This document shows positions 1 through 8,050 of a DNA stretch of 64,000 bases, in pieces. The translations under genes were made by a program, and so were the position numbers. The stretch spans positions 62,001 to 126,000 of the forward strand of contig NZ_CP011479.1 in NCBI RefSeq assembly GCF_001011155.1, written 5' to 3'. Position 1 is the first letter of the stretch. Each line of letters starts with the position of its first letter. Under the pieces are notes generated by a model that saw nothing but the letters and a program-made list of their open reading frames with translations, ran no database searches and had not been told where the DNA came from. The DNA is from Hoeflea sp. IMCC20628. GTDB lineage: Bacteria > Pseudomonadota > Alphaproteobacteria > Rhizobiales > Rhizobiaceae.

Positions 1-1529
1 GCCAGGAAAAGCACGCCGCCGAAGAAGCGGGCGATGTAGTAGGGGCGCATCGCGTCGATACTCTCGATGAAAGAATAGTTGAGCGTTCCTGCCGCATTGT
101 AGGTGCGCCACATCAGGCCCTGGGTGATGCCGGCGTTCCACAGCGAAAACACGTAGGTAAGCAGGCCGGCAAGTGCGAGCCAGAAATGCCATTCGACGAG
201 CCTGGCGGAATACATCGCCTTGCGTCCCCAGATCAGCGGTACGGTTGAATAGAAGGCGCCGAATGTCACCATCGCCAGCCAGCCCAGCGCGCCGGAATGG
301 ACATGGCCGACGGTCCAGTCGGTGTAATGCGACAGCGCATTGACCGGCCGGATGGCCATGAACGAACCCTCGAACGTCGACAGCCCGTAAAATACTGCCG
401 CCACGAACATGAAGCGCAAGGTCGCGTCATCGCGGACCCGGCCCCATGCGCCGTTCAGTGTGGCAATCGCATTGCCGGCCGAGGCCCAGCTTGGCACCAG
501 CAGCATGATTGAAAACGTCATGCCCAGCGTCTGCACCCAGTGTGGCAGGGCGGTGTAGTGCAGATGGTGCGAGCCGACCCAGAGATAGAAGAAGGTGATG
601 CCCCAGAAGCTGAGGATTGAAAGCCGGTAGGAATAGATCGGCCGCTGCGCCCTGACCGGCAGGTAGTAGTAGAGCATCCCCAGAAAACCCGAGGTCATGA
701 AGAAGGCGACCGCGTTATGGCCGTACCACCATTGCACCATGGCGTCCTGGACACCTGAGAATACGGTATAGCTCTTCGCACCGGCAAAGCTGACCGGCAG
801 GGCGAAACCATTGACGATGTGCAGCATTGCCACAACGACGATGAAGGCAAGATAATACCAATTGGCGACATAGATGTGCGGCTCGGCCCGGCGCGCCAGA
901 GTGCGCAGATAAAGCACCAGATAAGCCACCCAGACCACCACCAGCCAAAGATCGGCGTACCACTCGGGCTCCGCATACTCCTTCGACTGGGTGACACCCA
1001 TCATGTAACCGGTGACCGCCCAGACTAGAAACAGATTATAGCCAACCAGCACGAACCAGGGGCTCAACTGGTCAGCAAGCCGGGTGCGGCTGGTACGCTG
1101 CATGACATGGAACGAGGTGGCAATCAGCGCATTGCCGCCAAAGGCGAAGATCACGCCGGTGGTATGCACCGGGCGGATCCGCCCATAGCTCATCCAGGCG
1201 TGACCCAAGGTGGCATCAGGCCACACCATGAGGGCGGCGACCCAAAGGCCGATTGCCATGGCAAACACCCCCCAGACCATGGACAGGATAATGCCGACCT
1301 TGGTCGGGTCATCGTAATATTGCTGATCTGCGTCCGGATTGGTCTGCGGCTTTTCCAGCACGCTGGCCACGGCGATGAACAACCCCATTCCGAGGGCCAG
1401 CGCCATGAAACCGTGCACAGCCATCGGGCCCTGCTTTGCCGCGACCGCCATCGTCAAACCCAGCAGTGCCAGCGCTATGGCGAGGACCGCGGCCAACTGG
1501 CGTTCGGTTCGTGAGAGTTGCGCAATCAT
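1..1529 (-). CDS. ccoN: cbb3-type cytochrome c oxidase subunit I (CcoN), 3' end cut by the window
   Basis: This is the catalytic subunit of the high-affinity cbb3 terminal oxidase, an inner-membrane haem-copper protein that reduces oxygen under low oxygen. About 509 residues are visible, close to full family length, and the frame runs open off the left edge. The metal ligands can be seen: His122 in GRIRPVHTTG for low-spin haem, His271 in WWYGHNAVAFF and the pair His321-His322 in GSHHLHY for CuB, and His401, His409 and His411 in LSHYTDWTVGHVHSG. The YYDDPTKVGI stretch near residue 77 and the GHVHSGALGW block are typical of CcoN and distinguish it from NorB. The start is the ATG at 1529, preceded by AAGGAA. 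Two small genes on the same strand lie upstream. The ccoO and ccoP genes would be expected beyond the left edge. Confidence 0.93.
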   Translation of the reverse strand, partial: MIAQLSRTERQLAAVLAIALALLGLTMAVAAKQGPMAVHGFMALALGMGLFIAVASVLEKPQTNPDADQQYYDDPTKVGIILSMVWGVFAMAIGLWVAALMVWPDATLGHAWMSYGRIRPVHTTGVIFAFGGNALIATSFHVMQRTSRTRLADQLSPWFVLVGYNLFLVWAVTGYMMGVTQSKEYAEPEWYADLWLVVVWVAYLVLYLRTLARRAEPHIYVANWYYLAFIVVVAMLHIVNGFALPVSFAGAKSYTVFSGVQDAMVQWWYGHNAVAFFMTSGFLGMLYYYLPVRAQRPIYSYRLSILSFWGITFFYLWVGSHHLHYTALPHWVQTLGMTFSIMLLVPSWASAGNAIATLNGAWGRVRDDATLRFMFVAAVFYGLSTFEGSFMAIRPVNALSHYTDWTVGHVHSGALGWLAMVTFGAFYSTVPLIWGRKAMYSARLVEWHFWLALAGLLTYVFSLWNAGITQGLMWRTYNAAGTLNYSFIESIDAMRPYYIARFFGGVLFL

Positions 1530-1775
1530 CGGGGATTCCTTGTGAGGCAGACTGTACGGTAGCACACAGAGATCGTTCCTGTTGGTCTGTTGATGAGGGT
1601 GAGCAGACATGCGCGCGTGTTTTTCTGTATTGGCATGGGCAGACCCGAATAGAGCGGAAAGCTGCCGAAACGCTGCAATCTTGACGGCTGCCGGACTGGC
1701 TAAAAAGGCGGACGTTTCATTGCATGGACGTGAGGCGGCGGGCGGCTTCGCGGAAGCCCGGGGGTGATCTCATAT

Positions 1776-2270
1776 TCATGGGACCGTTTCTCCGTATGGG
1801 ATGTCAGGCGATTCATGCGCCGCTGTCAGTTGCCGGAGAAGGTGGATGGACAGGGCAATCAGAAGGGTCGCTTTGATCATTTCGAGGCCGACATAGAGAA
1901 AATGATGCCAGTCAGCGGGCGTCGGCGTTCCCGAAATGATGGCTTCAACCCGAATATCGAGAATAGGCAGGAGCCAGGATGTCTCGGCAGTGAGGATTGC
2001 AGCAAGACCTGCGCAGAACAGCAGGGACAAGATCCTGCGCTTGCAGGCAAGACCGGAAAGGATCAACAGCGCGGCAGTAGCCCATTCGATTTTGGAGAAA
2101 AGCGAGAATGTCACCCTGCCGATTTCAAGGGCCACTGGCAGGCTGAGAGACGGCGCCTGAAACTTCACCGGGGTTGCGATGAACGAAACGCCGAGAAGCA
2201 TGCCGAGCCAGGTGATCGCGATAAAGGCGGTGATCGCTTCAGGCAACTTCGTGGTGGTGCGACGGTTCAT
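1776..2270 (-). CDS. Small multi-pass membrane protein of unknown function
   Basis: This 164-residue protein has about four hydrophobic segments, roughly residues 13-33, 55-78, 80-103 and 128-150, so it is an integral inner-membrane protein. I do not recognise a named family. A longer frame begins at 2381, but the ATG at 2270 has a good Shine-Dalgarno sequence (GACAGGAG) and begins just before the first hydrophobic segment, so I prefer it. It lies between a small soluble gene and ccoN on the same strand, with 246 bp before ccoN. The placement suggests a role in respiration or nitrogen oxide response, but that is inference from neighbours only. Confidence 0.7.
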   Translation of the reverse strand: MNRRTTTKLPEAITAFIAITWLGMLLGVSFIATPVKFQAPSLSLPVALEIGRVTFSLFSKIEWATAALLILSGLACKRRILSLLFCAGLAAILTAETSWLLPILDIRVEAIISGTPTPADWHHFLYVGLEMIKATLLIALSIHLLRQLTAAHESPDIPYGETVP

Positions 2271-2334
2271 ATCAGGGCTCCTGTCTGCGGCGAGATGTCG
2301 AACGTGCAACAACTCTGCATGGTCTCCGGAAACC

Positions 2335-2622
2335 TTATGCGCCGGGCCTGTGCATTGCCTGAGGCAGCGGAATGTCGCCATAGTCGATGACTGACCGGCG
2401 CAGAATGTCTCCGGTCTCAGTGACTTGCAAACGGACGCGGCGGCCCCGGTAGAAGAAACTCAATCGATATCCGCCGGCATCGTCGCCGATCCCGGTTTCG
2501 CACAGACTGGTGACCGCGCCGTCGCGCATCAGCTTTGGGACATCGGACGGTGCCACGTCGAGCAGTGGCCCGATCAGGCTTGCATTGATGACAAAGCCGC
2601 CATCTCCAAACTCTATTGTCAT
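2335..2622 (-). CDS. Small conserved protein, DUF6522-like
   Basis: This 95-residue soluble protein begins MTIEFGDGGFVI and has a pattern of short beta strands and a conserved-looking middle with VPKLMRDGAVTSLCETGIG, followed by a basic FYRGRRVRLQV strand. It resembles the small alphaproteobacterial proteins grouped as DUF6522, which I recall as neighbours of denitrification and cytochrome oxidase genes. A longer frame starts at 2706, but the ATG at 2622 follows GGAGGT at ideal spacing. It is the first gene of the leftward group leading to ccoN and lies just downstream of the NsrR-like operator at 2719-2741. Its function is unknown. Confidence 0.68.
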   Translation of the reverse strand: MTIEFGDGGFVINASLIGPLLDVAPSDVPKLMRDGAVTSLCETGIGDDAGGYRLSFFYRGRRVRLQVTETGDILRRSVIDYGDIPLPQAMHRPGA

Positions 2623-2718
2623 ATCTACCTCCGTACTTTCCGTTCCAGACCATGGAGACAAGGCGTTTCGCATTGCGAATTTGCCCCCTGCGTCGACGAG
2701 CTGCAATGTTCCTATTTA

Positions 2719-2741
2719 AAGATGTATTGTCAATATATCTT
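2719..2741. promoter_or_regulatory. Putative NsrR operator
   Basis: An inverted repeat of 11 + 1 + 11 bases, with arms AAGATGTATTG and CAATATATCTT around a central T. The arms match as inverted repeats at 10 of 11 positions. Its length and layout agree with the known NsrR consensus (AAGATGYATTT-N-AAATRCATCTT in gammaproteobacteria). It lies between the leftward DUF6522/membrane/ccoN group and the rightward gene at 2824, and an NsrR-like gene is 1.4 kb away. AT-richness is well above the surroundings. Confidence 0.6.
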
Positions 2742-2823
2742 TTATGGTTTAGACATCTGTCAACGGATCTTCAGCCCGCGGTGGCCGGTGATTTCGCATG
2801 ATGAAACGAGATGAACCGGGTTG

Positions 2824-3357
2824 ATGGGGCGCACGATGAGCATGATGCAATTCCAGCAATTACGAGCGTTTGATGGGGCTGAGCGCAACGTGGGTTATCA
2901 CGAGGCTATCGGTTCCGAATTCGATTTCGGCGCGGATGTGAATGCAGGTGATGGAGACATCGTGCCGCAACAAACGGCTCCGGATCTCGAAGTTCTTGCC
3001 GGTGATCTGGTTGCGGCATTCCGGGCTCACAGCCACATCAACAATGTGATGACCCATATTTCCGGCGCGCGTTGGGACCACGTAGAGCATGCCCTGCACA
3101 TCATCCTGAATTCCGCAGCACCCCCGGTTGGCCTGTCCCGGCTCGAGGCCAATATCCTTGATCTGATCTGTGCCGAACGCGGTGTGACAGGTCGTATTAT
3201 CAAGCCATTTCTTGAAACGTTGCTCGCCAGGTTGCTACCGCCCATCGCTGCTGCCCAGTTGCAAGCCCACATGAGGTCACTCCATGAGGCGCAAATGTCA
3301 GAAGAGGCGAATCCTAGCTTTTCGCGGATCGCCGCTACGACAGGATCGGGCCGATGA
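2824..3357 (+). CDS. Hypothetical protein
   Basis: This open frame of about 177 residues has no family I recognise. The N-terminal third is acidic and loosely structured. The part from about residue 60 is rich in leucine and alanine and looks helical, with segments LSRLEANILDLICAERG and FLETLLARLLPPIAAAQLQ. Several ATGs compete for the start (2824, 2836, 2842), none with a strong ribosome site, and a TTG lies at 2821. The best support that the gene is real is a terminator-like hairpin with a T-run that starts 15 bp after the stop. A minus-strand frame at 2860-3099 competes in the same place. The NsrR-like operator is about 80 bp upstream. Confidence 0.45.
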   Translation: MGRTMSMMQFQQLRAFDGAERNVGYHEAIGSEFDFGADVNAGDGDIVPQQTAPDLEVLAGDLVAAFRAHSHINNVMTHISGARWDHVEHALHIILNSAAPPVGLSRLEANILDLICAERGVTGRIIKPFLETLLARLLPPIAAAQLQAHMRSLHEAQMSEEANPSFSRIAATTGSGR

Positions 3358-3371
3358 GACCCTTTGGGTGT

Positions 3372-3393
3372 GGCGCCGGAAACGGCGCCTTTT
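3372..3393 (+). terminator. Rho-independent terminator
   Basis: A perfect 7-bp GC stem (GGCGCCG / CGGCGCC) closes a GAAA tetraloop and is followed by TTTT on the plus strand. It begins 15 bp after the stop of the hypothetical gene ending at 3357. The T-run is present only in the rightward direction. Confidence 0.75.
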
Positions 3394-3580
3394 GTCGGCC
3401 GGTCGGGCTTGATGTGGATTTCGATAGCCACAACGCGGGGCGGCGCGAGCCAAGGCTTGATCCCTCCGAGATGGTTTTCATGGCGTTGAACACAGGTTTC
3501 TGCCGCGACATGGGTGTGATGGCGATGATGCTCAAGGCATCGGGGGAAACAAGGACAGTCGAAGCGCAAGGAGAATTCCG

Positions 3581-3829
3581 ATGAAACACGAAACGGATCG
3601 TCTCTACATGGCCTCGAACGGGATCACACAGCCTATCGGGCCGGAGACAGACGAAGCTTGGGTCGAATTCCAGTCGCTTGTCAGCGATGAATATGGTCGC
3701 CTGCATTCAGATGATACGTTTGAAGACCTGAAGCATCGTGCCCGGTTTTCCAAGGAGGATCAGGGGATGTTGCGGGACTGGATGGCAATTGCCGCCCATC
3801 ACGCCGAAGGCATCAGATCGGCATCTTGA
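3581..3829 (+). CDS. Small acidic hypothetical protein
   Basis: An 82-residue soluble, acidic protein with predicted helices (DEAWVEFQSLVSDEYGRL, DTFEDLKHRARFSKEDQGML). I do not recognise the family. The start is supported by AAGGAG seven bases before the ATG. Its stop overlaps the TTG start of the next small gene, so the two are probably translated together. The neighbours are a single-pass membrane protein and the NsrR regulator, which suggests a role in low-oxygen or nitrogen oxide physiology, by position only. Confidence 0.62.
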   Translation: MKHETDRLYMASNGITQPIGPETDEAWVEFQSLVSDEYGRLHSDDTFEDLKHRARFSKEDQGMLRDWMAIAAHHAEGIRSAS

Positions 3830-4020
3830 CACAATCCGGAGATGCCGATGATGAACAAGGAAACCAAAAAATCACAGACCCCGACGAAAAAGCCGATTCA
3901 AACAAACCGCTGATCTATGAGACGGGCGACATCGATTCCAATAATACGCTCGTGCCAATGCTGGTTTGGGGACTTGTGCTGGTGGTGCTCGGAGCCATCG
4001 TGGTGATGATGTTCGTGTAA
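3826..4020 (+). CDS. Small single-pass membrane protein
   Basis: A 64-residue protein with a hydrophilic acidic N-terminus and one C-terminal transmembrane segment (about residues 43-63, VPMLVWGLVLVVLGAIVVMM). The start is TTG, overlapping the TGA of the preceding gene as TTGA, and the frame has no ATG before the membrane segment, so coupled translation is likely. I recognise no family. Such tail-anchored miniproteins often attach to respiratory complexes, but nothing here shows the partner. Confidence 0.55.
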   Translation: MTQSGDADDEQGNQKITDPDEKADSNKPLIYETGDIDSNNTLVPMLVWGLVLVVLGAIVVMMFV

Positions 4021-4179
4021 GAGCGGGCGAGTTAACTGTTACCCTGCCATTTGTGATCTGCTCAGGCAGTGCAGTGCCGAGATTGCACCAATGCGGGTAT
4101 AGATCCTAAATGTCGACTAGGCCGTGTTCGTGGCGTGTCTGCTGTCATATACAATAGAACATCGATACCGGGGAATTTC

Positions 4180-4650
4180 ATGAAGCTGACTACTTTTTCC
4201 GACTATGCATTGCGGGTGCTGATGTATGCGGGAGCGGCCGGCGACAGGTTGGTGACGATCGAGGAAACAGCCCGGGTCTACAAGATCTCGCAGGCCCATC
4301 TGATGAAAGTCGTCAACTTGCTGATCAATGCCGGCTATCTGCGCGGTGTGCGTGGCCGTTCCGGCGGTTTCACGCTGGCCCGTCGCCCTGAAGAGATCAA
4401 TCTCGGTGCCGTCATCCGGGAGACGGAATCGGATTTTGCTCTGGTTGAGTGTTTCACACCGGCCAATGAATGTTTGATCTCAAGCAGGTGCCGGTTACCC
4501 AAGCTGCTCAACAAGGCTTTGGCGACCTTTATCTGCACATTCGATGAACACACGCTGGCTGATATCATGCTCTCGGAACAGGATTTCGCGCAATCGGTGC
4601 GGCCCACGGTGGCTGCTCATGCACCCATATTGCCGACGCGATTCGAGTGA
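4180..4650 (+). CDS. nsrR: Rrf2-family transcriptional repressor, NsrR type (nitric oxide sensor)
   Basis: This cytoplasmic iron-sulphur regulator of 156 residues would repress nitrosative-stress and nitrogen oxide genes until nitric oxide damages its cluster. The N-terminus MKLTTFSDYALRVLMYAG is diagnostic of the family and is followed by a winged helix up to about residue 70 ending RGRSGGFTLARRPEEI. Three cysteines, Cys91, Cys98 and Cys104, match the cluster-binding trio of NsrR; the C-x6-C-x5-C spacing is one residue pair longer than the E. coli C-x4-C-x5-C. The start is the ATG at 4180; a longer frame from 4069 adds a tail that does not belong to the family. The operator-like repeat at 2719-2741 is its probable target. 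RirA, the related iron regulator, is the main alternative. Confidence 0.82.
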   Translation: MKLTTFSDYALRVLMYAGAAGDRLVTIEETARVYKISQAHLMKVVNLLINAGYLRGVRGRSGGFTLARRPEEINLGAVIRETESDFALVECFTPANECLISSRCRLPKLLNKALATFICTFDEHTLADIMLSEQDFAQSVRPTVAAHAPILPTRFE

Positions 4651-4849
4651 CTTTTCGGCATCGCTGCAGGTCTCTTTGAAACCGCCTTCGTAGTCATGCG
4701 TCGGTGACGATGGTGTCCATGAGGATGTTGTGCGGCAAGGGACGGATTGTTGGAATCCGGCTCCCTGCCACAGGCCTGCGCAGCGCAATTTCGCACGGTA
4801 AAAATGCCGTCAAAAGACAAGAATGCAACCGAACTAAATGCTCTATTGA

Positions 4850-4864
4850 TGCAATATTATTGCA
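4850..4864. promoter_or_regulatory. Perfect 15-bp palindrome, probable LysR autoregulatory site
   Basis: The sequence TGCAATA-T-TATTGCA is a perfect inverted repeat around one base and fits the T-N11-A form of LysR-type operators. It ends 16 bp before the LysR start codon, next to the AAGGGAGG ribosome site. Binding here would overlap the start of the transcript and allow negative autoregulation. Confidence 0.55.
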
Positions 4865-4880
4865 CTTAAGGGAGGCTGTG

Positions 4881-5726
4881 ATGGATATTGACCGGGCCCG
4901 CACATTTTTGGAGATTGTTCATTCGGGCAGTTTTCTCAAGGCAGCAGACCGTCTTCATGTCACCCAGACCACAGTTAGCGCCCGTATCCGCACACTTGAA
5001 GATGTGCTGGGGCGGCAATTGTTCATCCGCAACCGTAATGGCGCGCAACTGACATCGGCAGGTCGCGAATTTGAGCGCTATGCCCAATCATTTGTGCAGA
5101 TATGGGAACGGGCACGGCACCAGTTGGCCATCCCTTCGGGGCGCACCAGTGTCGTTGCGCTGGGCGGCGAGCTCAGTCTCTGGAACCCATTGCTGCTCGA
5201 CTGGCTGGTCTGGATGAAAGACCAAAAGCCTGAAATCGCCATTCATGCCAATGTAGGCGTGCCTGACCAATTGCTGGAGCAGCTTAGGACAGGCGTTCTC
5301 GATATCGCTGTGCTGTACGCGCCAAAACTTTTGCCGGGTTTCAGGGTCGAGTTGCTGGTCGAAGAACAGCTGGTTCTCGTCAGGACCAGATCGAGGGACG
5401 GCGAGACGGCTGGCGGGGAAGACTACATCCATGTCGATTGGGGCCCATCGTTTGCTGCGCAGCACGACGCAGGTTCGAATTCCTTCGGCGAGCCTGGGCT
5501 GTTCGTTGGTCTCGGTCCCCTCGGCTTGAGCTATATCCTGCGAGTCGGTGGGATGGGGTACTTCCGCCGCGGTACGGCAGCGCCTCATATCGAGTCCGGA
5601 GAGCTCGAAATTGTCGACGGTGCACCGGAATTCACCTACCCCGCCTATGCGGTTTATCCTGAAGCCAGCCAGGCAAGAGCCGACATTCAGGAGGCGTTGC
5701 GTGGCCTGAAACAGGTGGTCGCTTGA
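4881..5726 (+). CDS. LysR-family transcriptional regulator
   Basis: A 281-residue regulator with an N-terminal winged helix-turn-helix (about residues 1-60, with GSFLKAADRLHVTQTTVSAR and the RNRNGAQLTSAGREF wing) and a shortened periplasmic-binding-protein-like effector domain. The domain is somewhat shorter than the usual 300 residues. The ATG at 4881 has a strong AAGGGAGG ribosome site; a longer upstream frame from 4704 lacks support. LysR proteins usually control a divergent neighbour, but here the neighbours are NsrR upstream on the same strand and a convergent small gene, so the target genes are not evident. The palindrome at 4850-4864 suggests autoregulation. Confidence 0.88.
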   Translation: MDIDRARTFLEIVHSGSFLKAADRLHVTQTTVSARIRTLEDVLGRQLFIRNRNGAQLTSAGREFERYAQSFVQIWERARHQLAIPSGRTSVVALGGELSLWNPLLLDWLVWMKDQKPEIAIHANVGVPDQLLEQLRTGVLDIAVLYAPKLLPGFRVELLVEEQLVLVRTRSRDGETAGGEDYIHVDWGPSFAAQHDAGSNSFGEPGLFVGLGPLGLSYILRVGGMGYFRRGTAAPHIESGELEIVDGAPEFTYPAYAVYPEASQARADIQEALRGLKQVVA

Positions 5727-5771
5727 GCCGAACTGGTCGTTGGGGCAGATGAAAGCCGGCGAAACCGCGTA

Positions 5772-5978
5772 TCAGTCTTCACGCGGGTTCAGCAACACAC
5801 CAATAACGAGTTCACGTCCGGCCCGATTGATCCCGATGCCGCTCGGTCTTTGCTCGACAAGACCAAGCGCAATCAGCCGCTCGGCCAAGGATGGCTCCAA
5901 TGCGGGGTATGGGCCGCGGTTCAACCGCTTGAGTGCAGTCTTCTCGCTCTCGTTCAGTTCGCTCCAGGTGATGGTCAA
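5772..5978 (-). CDS. Small conserved helical protein, winged-helix-like
   Basis: A 68-residue protein beginning with TTG (TTG ACC ATC ACC TGG) behind GGAGAGATA. The sequence TWSELNESEKTALKRL and EPSLAERLIALGLVEQRPSGIGINRAGRELV reads like a compact winged helix with a hairpin wing. No named family comes to mind. It is convergent with the LysR gene and 46 bp from its stop. About 230 bp separate its start from the next gene on the right. Confidence 0.55.
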   Translation of the reverse strand: MTITWSELNESEKTALKRLNRGPYPALEPSLAERLIALGLVEQRPSGIGINRAGRELVIGVLLNPRED

Positions 5979-6205
5979 GCCTATCTCTCCGCTGTCGATG
6001 TTTGAGGGTGATGAGCTTTGCGATGGACGAGGATCAGGGGCATTTCAAACGAATTCTTTTGCACGGTGACTGCAACAAAATTCATTTGGTTTTGAGCGGC
6101 TCAACAGTCAGCATCTTGCAGATGTAGATGCATTGTCGGCTCGCTTCGGAATCGATCAATTCATAATTCGGAACTGGGGCGCATTTGGTCCGGATCTCGC
6201 CTAAA

Positions 6206-7987
6206 TCACACAGGCGCGGCGTAGACCGGGGTTTCGATGCCTTCCATGCGCGCCTTGATCTGCAGCGCCACAAACTTCGAGAAGAACCGCTGAAACGCCA
6301 GATTGCCGCCTTGAAACCACATGTTTTCCTGCGCCACCGGCTTGTACATGTTGCGCAGTTCCCCGTGCCAGGGCCCGGGATCGTTGCGTGTGCCCGACCC
6401 CAGACCCCAGCATGTGCCGATCCGGTCTGCTGTTTCTCGGGAGACGATACTGGCGACCACTTCGTGCATCGAGTGAAAACCGGTCGACTGGATGATCACG
6501 TCGGCTTCTATTGTAGTGCCATCGGCAAACTGAATTCCGGTCTCTGTAAGCCGGTCGATCTCGACGCCGGCCTTGATGCCGATTTCACCATCGATGATCA
6601 GTTGTGATGCACCGACATCGAGATAATAGCCTGACCCGGTGCGGAACGCCTTCATCATCAGCCCGGTGTCGTCCTCGCCAAAATCGATCAGAAATCCGGT
6701 TGCCTCAAGTTTTGTGTAGAAGTCAGCATCGCGCTCGCGGATCTTTTGCGTCAGTGCGCGCTGGATCGGGGGCTGGAGCGCGAAGGGTGTTGCTGCGGCT
6801 ATCATGTCGGCAGTGTCGACATCGATGCCTTTTTGTACGGCTTCCTCGGAATAGATGTCGAAGCCAAGCTCCATCAGGGTTTCCGAACGGATCACGGTTG
6901 TCGGCGAGCGCTGGATCATTGTCACCTCTGCACCTGCTTCCCAAAGGTCGACCGATATGTCGTGCCCGGAACTGGCGGCGCCGATCACCGCGACCTTCTT
7001 GCCGCGGTAGGGAGATCCCTCGGAGTAGTGGCTTGAATGGAGAATTTTGCCCTCGAAGCTTTCTGAACCCGGCAGGTCAATCATCTTCGGCGGGCCGTAG
7101 GCACCGGTGGCAAATACCAGTTGGGTGGGGTGCATTGTCATGGGCTTGCCGTGGCGGACGAGTTCGACACGCCAGCGCTTGGAGGCAGGATCAAATTCGG
7201 CAGACACGCACTCGGTGCTGCCCCAATAGGTCAGTTCCATGATCCTGACATAGGCTTCGAGCCAGTCGCCCATCTTGTCCTTGGGTGTAAACACCGGCCA
7301 GTGATCTGGAAAAGGAACATAGGGCAGGTGATCGTACCAGACCGGGTCGTGCAGCACGAGCGAGCGGTAGCGGTTGCGCCAGGAATCGCCAGCCTTCTCG
7401 TTCCTTTCGGCGATCACCGTTGGCACCCCAAGCTGCTTGAGCCGTGCGCCGAGCATGATGCCACCCTGGCCGCCGCCGATGATCAGGCAGTAAGGGTCGG
7501 TGGTTCCTTCGGCAAGCTCCGTTTCTTCCCGCGCCCGGCGTTCAGACCATGTCTCGCGGTTGCGGTCTGCGCGATGATTGACACCGGATATGCGTGTCAT
7601 CCCCGCCGCCTCTTCATGGCCGTCAAGCGACTGCAGCGTCGTCAGCATCGTGCGGCACTTGCCGTCGGTCAGGCTGAATATTCCCTGGCCCCGGCCGGCA
7701 CGGGTCTTGAAATTGAACCATGCCTGGATGGTGCTGGCATCAGTTGCAGACGCCTCGGTGAGTTGCCATGCAGATGGTTCGGTGGCAGCCAGAGTAGAGC
7801 CCAGCATCTCGGCGATCGCTGCCTTGCCTTCCATGGTCTTGATGTTCCAGGTGAACGCCACGAGGTCGCGCCAGCAGCAATCAACCTCCAGCAAATCCAG
7901 AGTTGCCTCGATGTCGCCCTTGCCCAGATTGTCGCCCAGCATGGCAAGCCAGGCCGCCGCCTCTGCCGCGGGTGCTGTGTCCTGCAT
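6206..7987 (-). CDS. Flavin-containing monooxygenase with an N-terminal NTF2-like domain
   Basis: A cytoplasmic FAD and NADPH enzyme of 593 residues, expected to hydroxylate a nucleophilic N or S or to do Baeyer-Villiger oxidation. Residues 1-130 resemble an NTF2/SnoaL-like domain (WLAMLGDNLGKGDIEATL and TMEGKAAIAEML). The monooxygenase follows: FAD motif GGGQGG at 171-176, the family signature FEGKILHSSHY at 311-321, and the NADPH motif GAASSG at 336-341. The signature F-x-G-x3-H-x3-Y confirms the class. Fusion to an NTF2-like domain makes it longer than simple FMOs of about 450 residues. It lies 63 bp downstream of the RpiR regulator on the same strand and diverges from the ABC importer operon, suggesting it acts on the imported compound. 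Confidence 0.88.
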   Translation of the reverse strand: MQDTAPAAEAAAWLAMLGDNLGKGDIEATLDLLEVDCCWRDLVAFTWNIKTMEGKAAIAEMLGSTLAATEPSAWQLTEASATDASTIQAWFNFKTRAGRGQGIFSLTDGKCRTMLTTLQSLDGHEEAAGMTRISGVNHRADRNRETWSERRAREETELAEGTTDPYCLIIGGGQGGIMLGARLKQLGVPTVIAERNEKAGDSWRNRYRSLVLHDPVWYDHLPYVPFPDHWPVFTPKDKMGDWLEAYVRIMELTYWGSTECVSAEFDPASKRWRVELVRHGKPMTMHPTQLVFATGAYGPPKMIDLPGSESFEGKILHSSHYSEGSPYRGKKVAVIGAASSGHDISVDLWEAGAEVTMIQRSPTTVIRSETLMELGFDIYSEEAVQKGIDVDTADMIAAATPFALQPPIQRALTQKIRERDADFYTKLEATGFLIDFGEDDTGLMMKAFRTGSGYYLDVGASQLIIDGEIGIKAGVEIDRLTETGIQFADGTTIEADVIIQSTGFHSMHEVVASIVSRETADRIGTCWGLGSGTRNDPGPWHGELRNMYKPVAQENMWFQGGNLAFQRFFSKFVALQIKARMEGIETPVYAAPV

Positions 7988-8050
7988 TGCAAATTCTCCC
8001 CATGTCGACGGCTGCGTGCAGCCTGGAAATTGACCCCTGCCGGGTTTTGG

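Noticed and set aside
1555-1620. FNR-like half-site TTGAT upstream of ccoN
   Set aside because: Only one half matches; the second half reads GTGAG in place of ATCAA, so I do not call an FNR box.
2860-3099. Minus-strand frame opposite the hypothetical gene at 2824-3357
   Set aside because: It looks protein-like, but the plus-strand gene ends just before a T-tailed terminator, so I prefer that strand. The choice is not secure.
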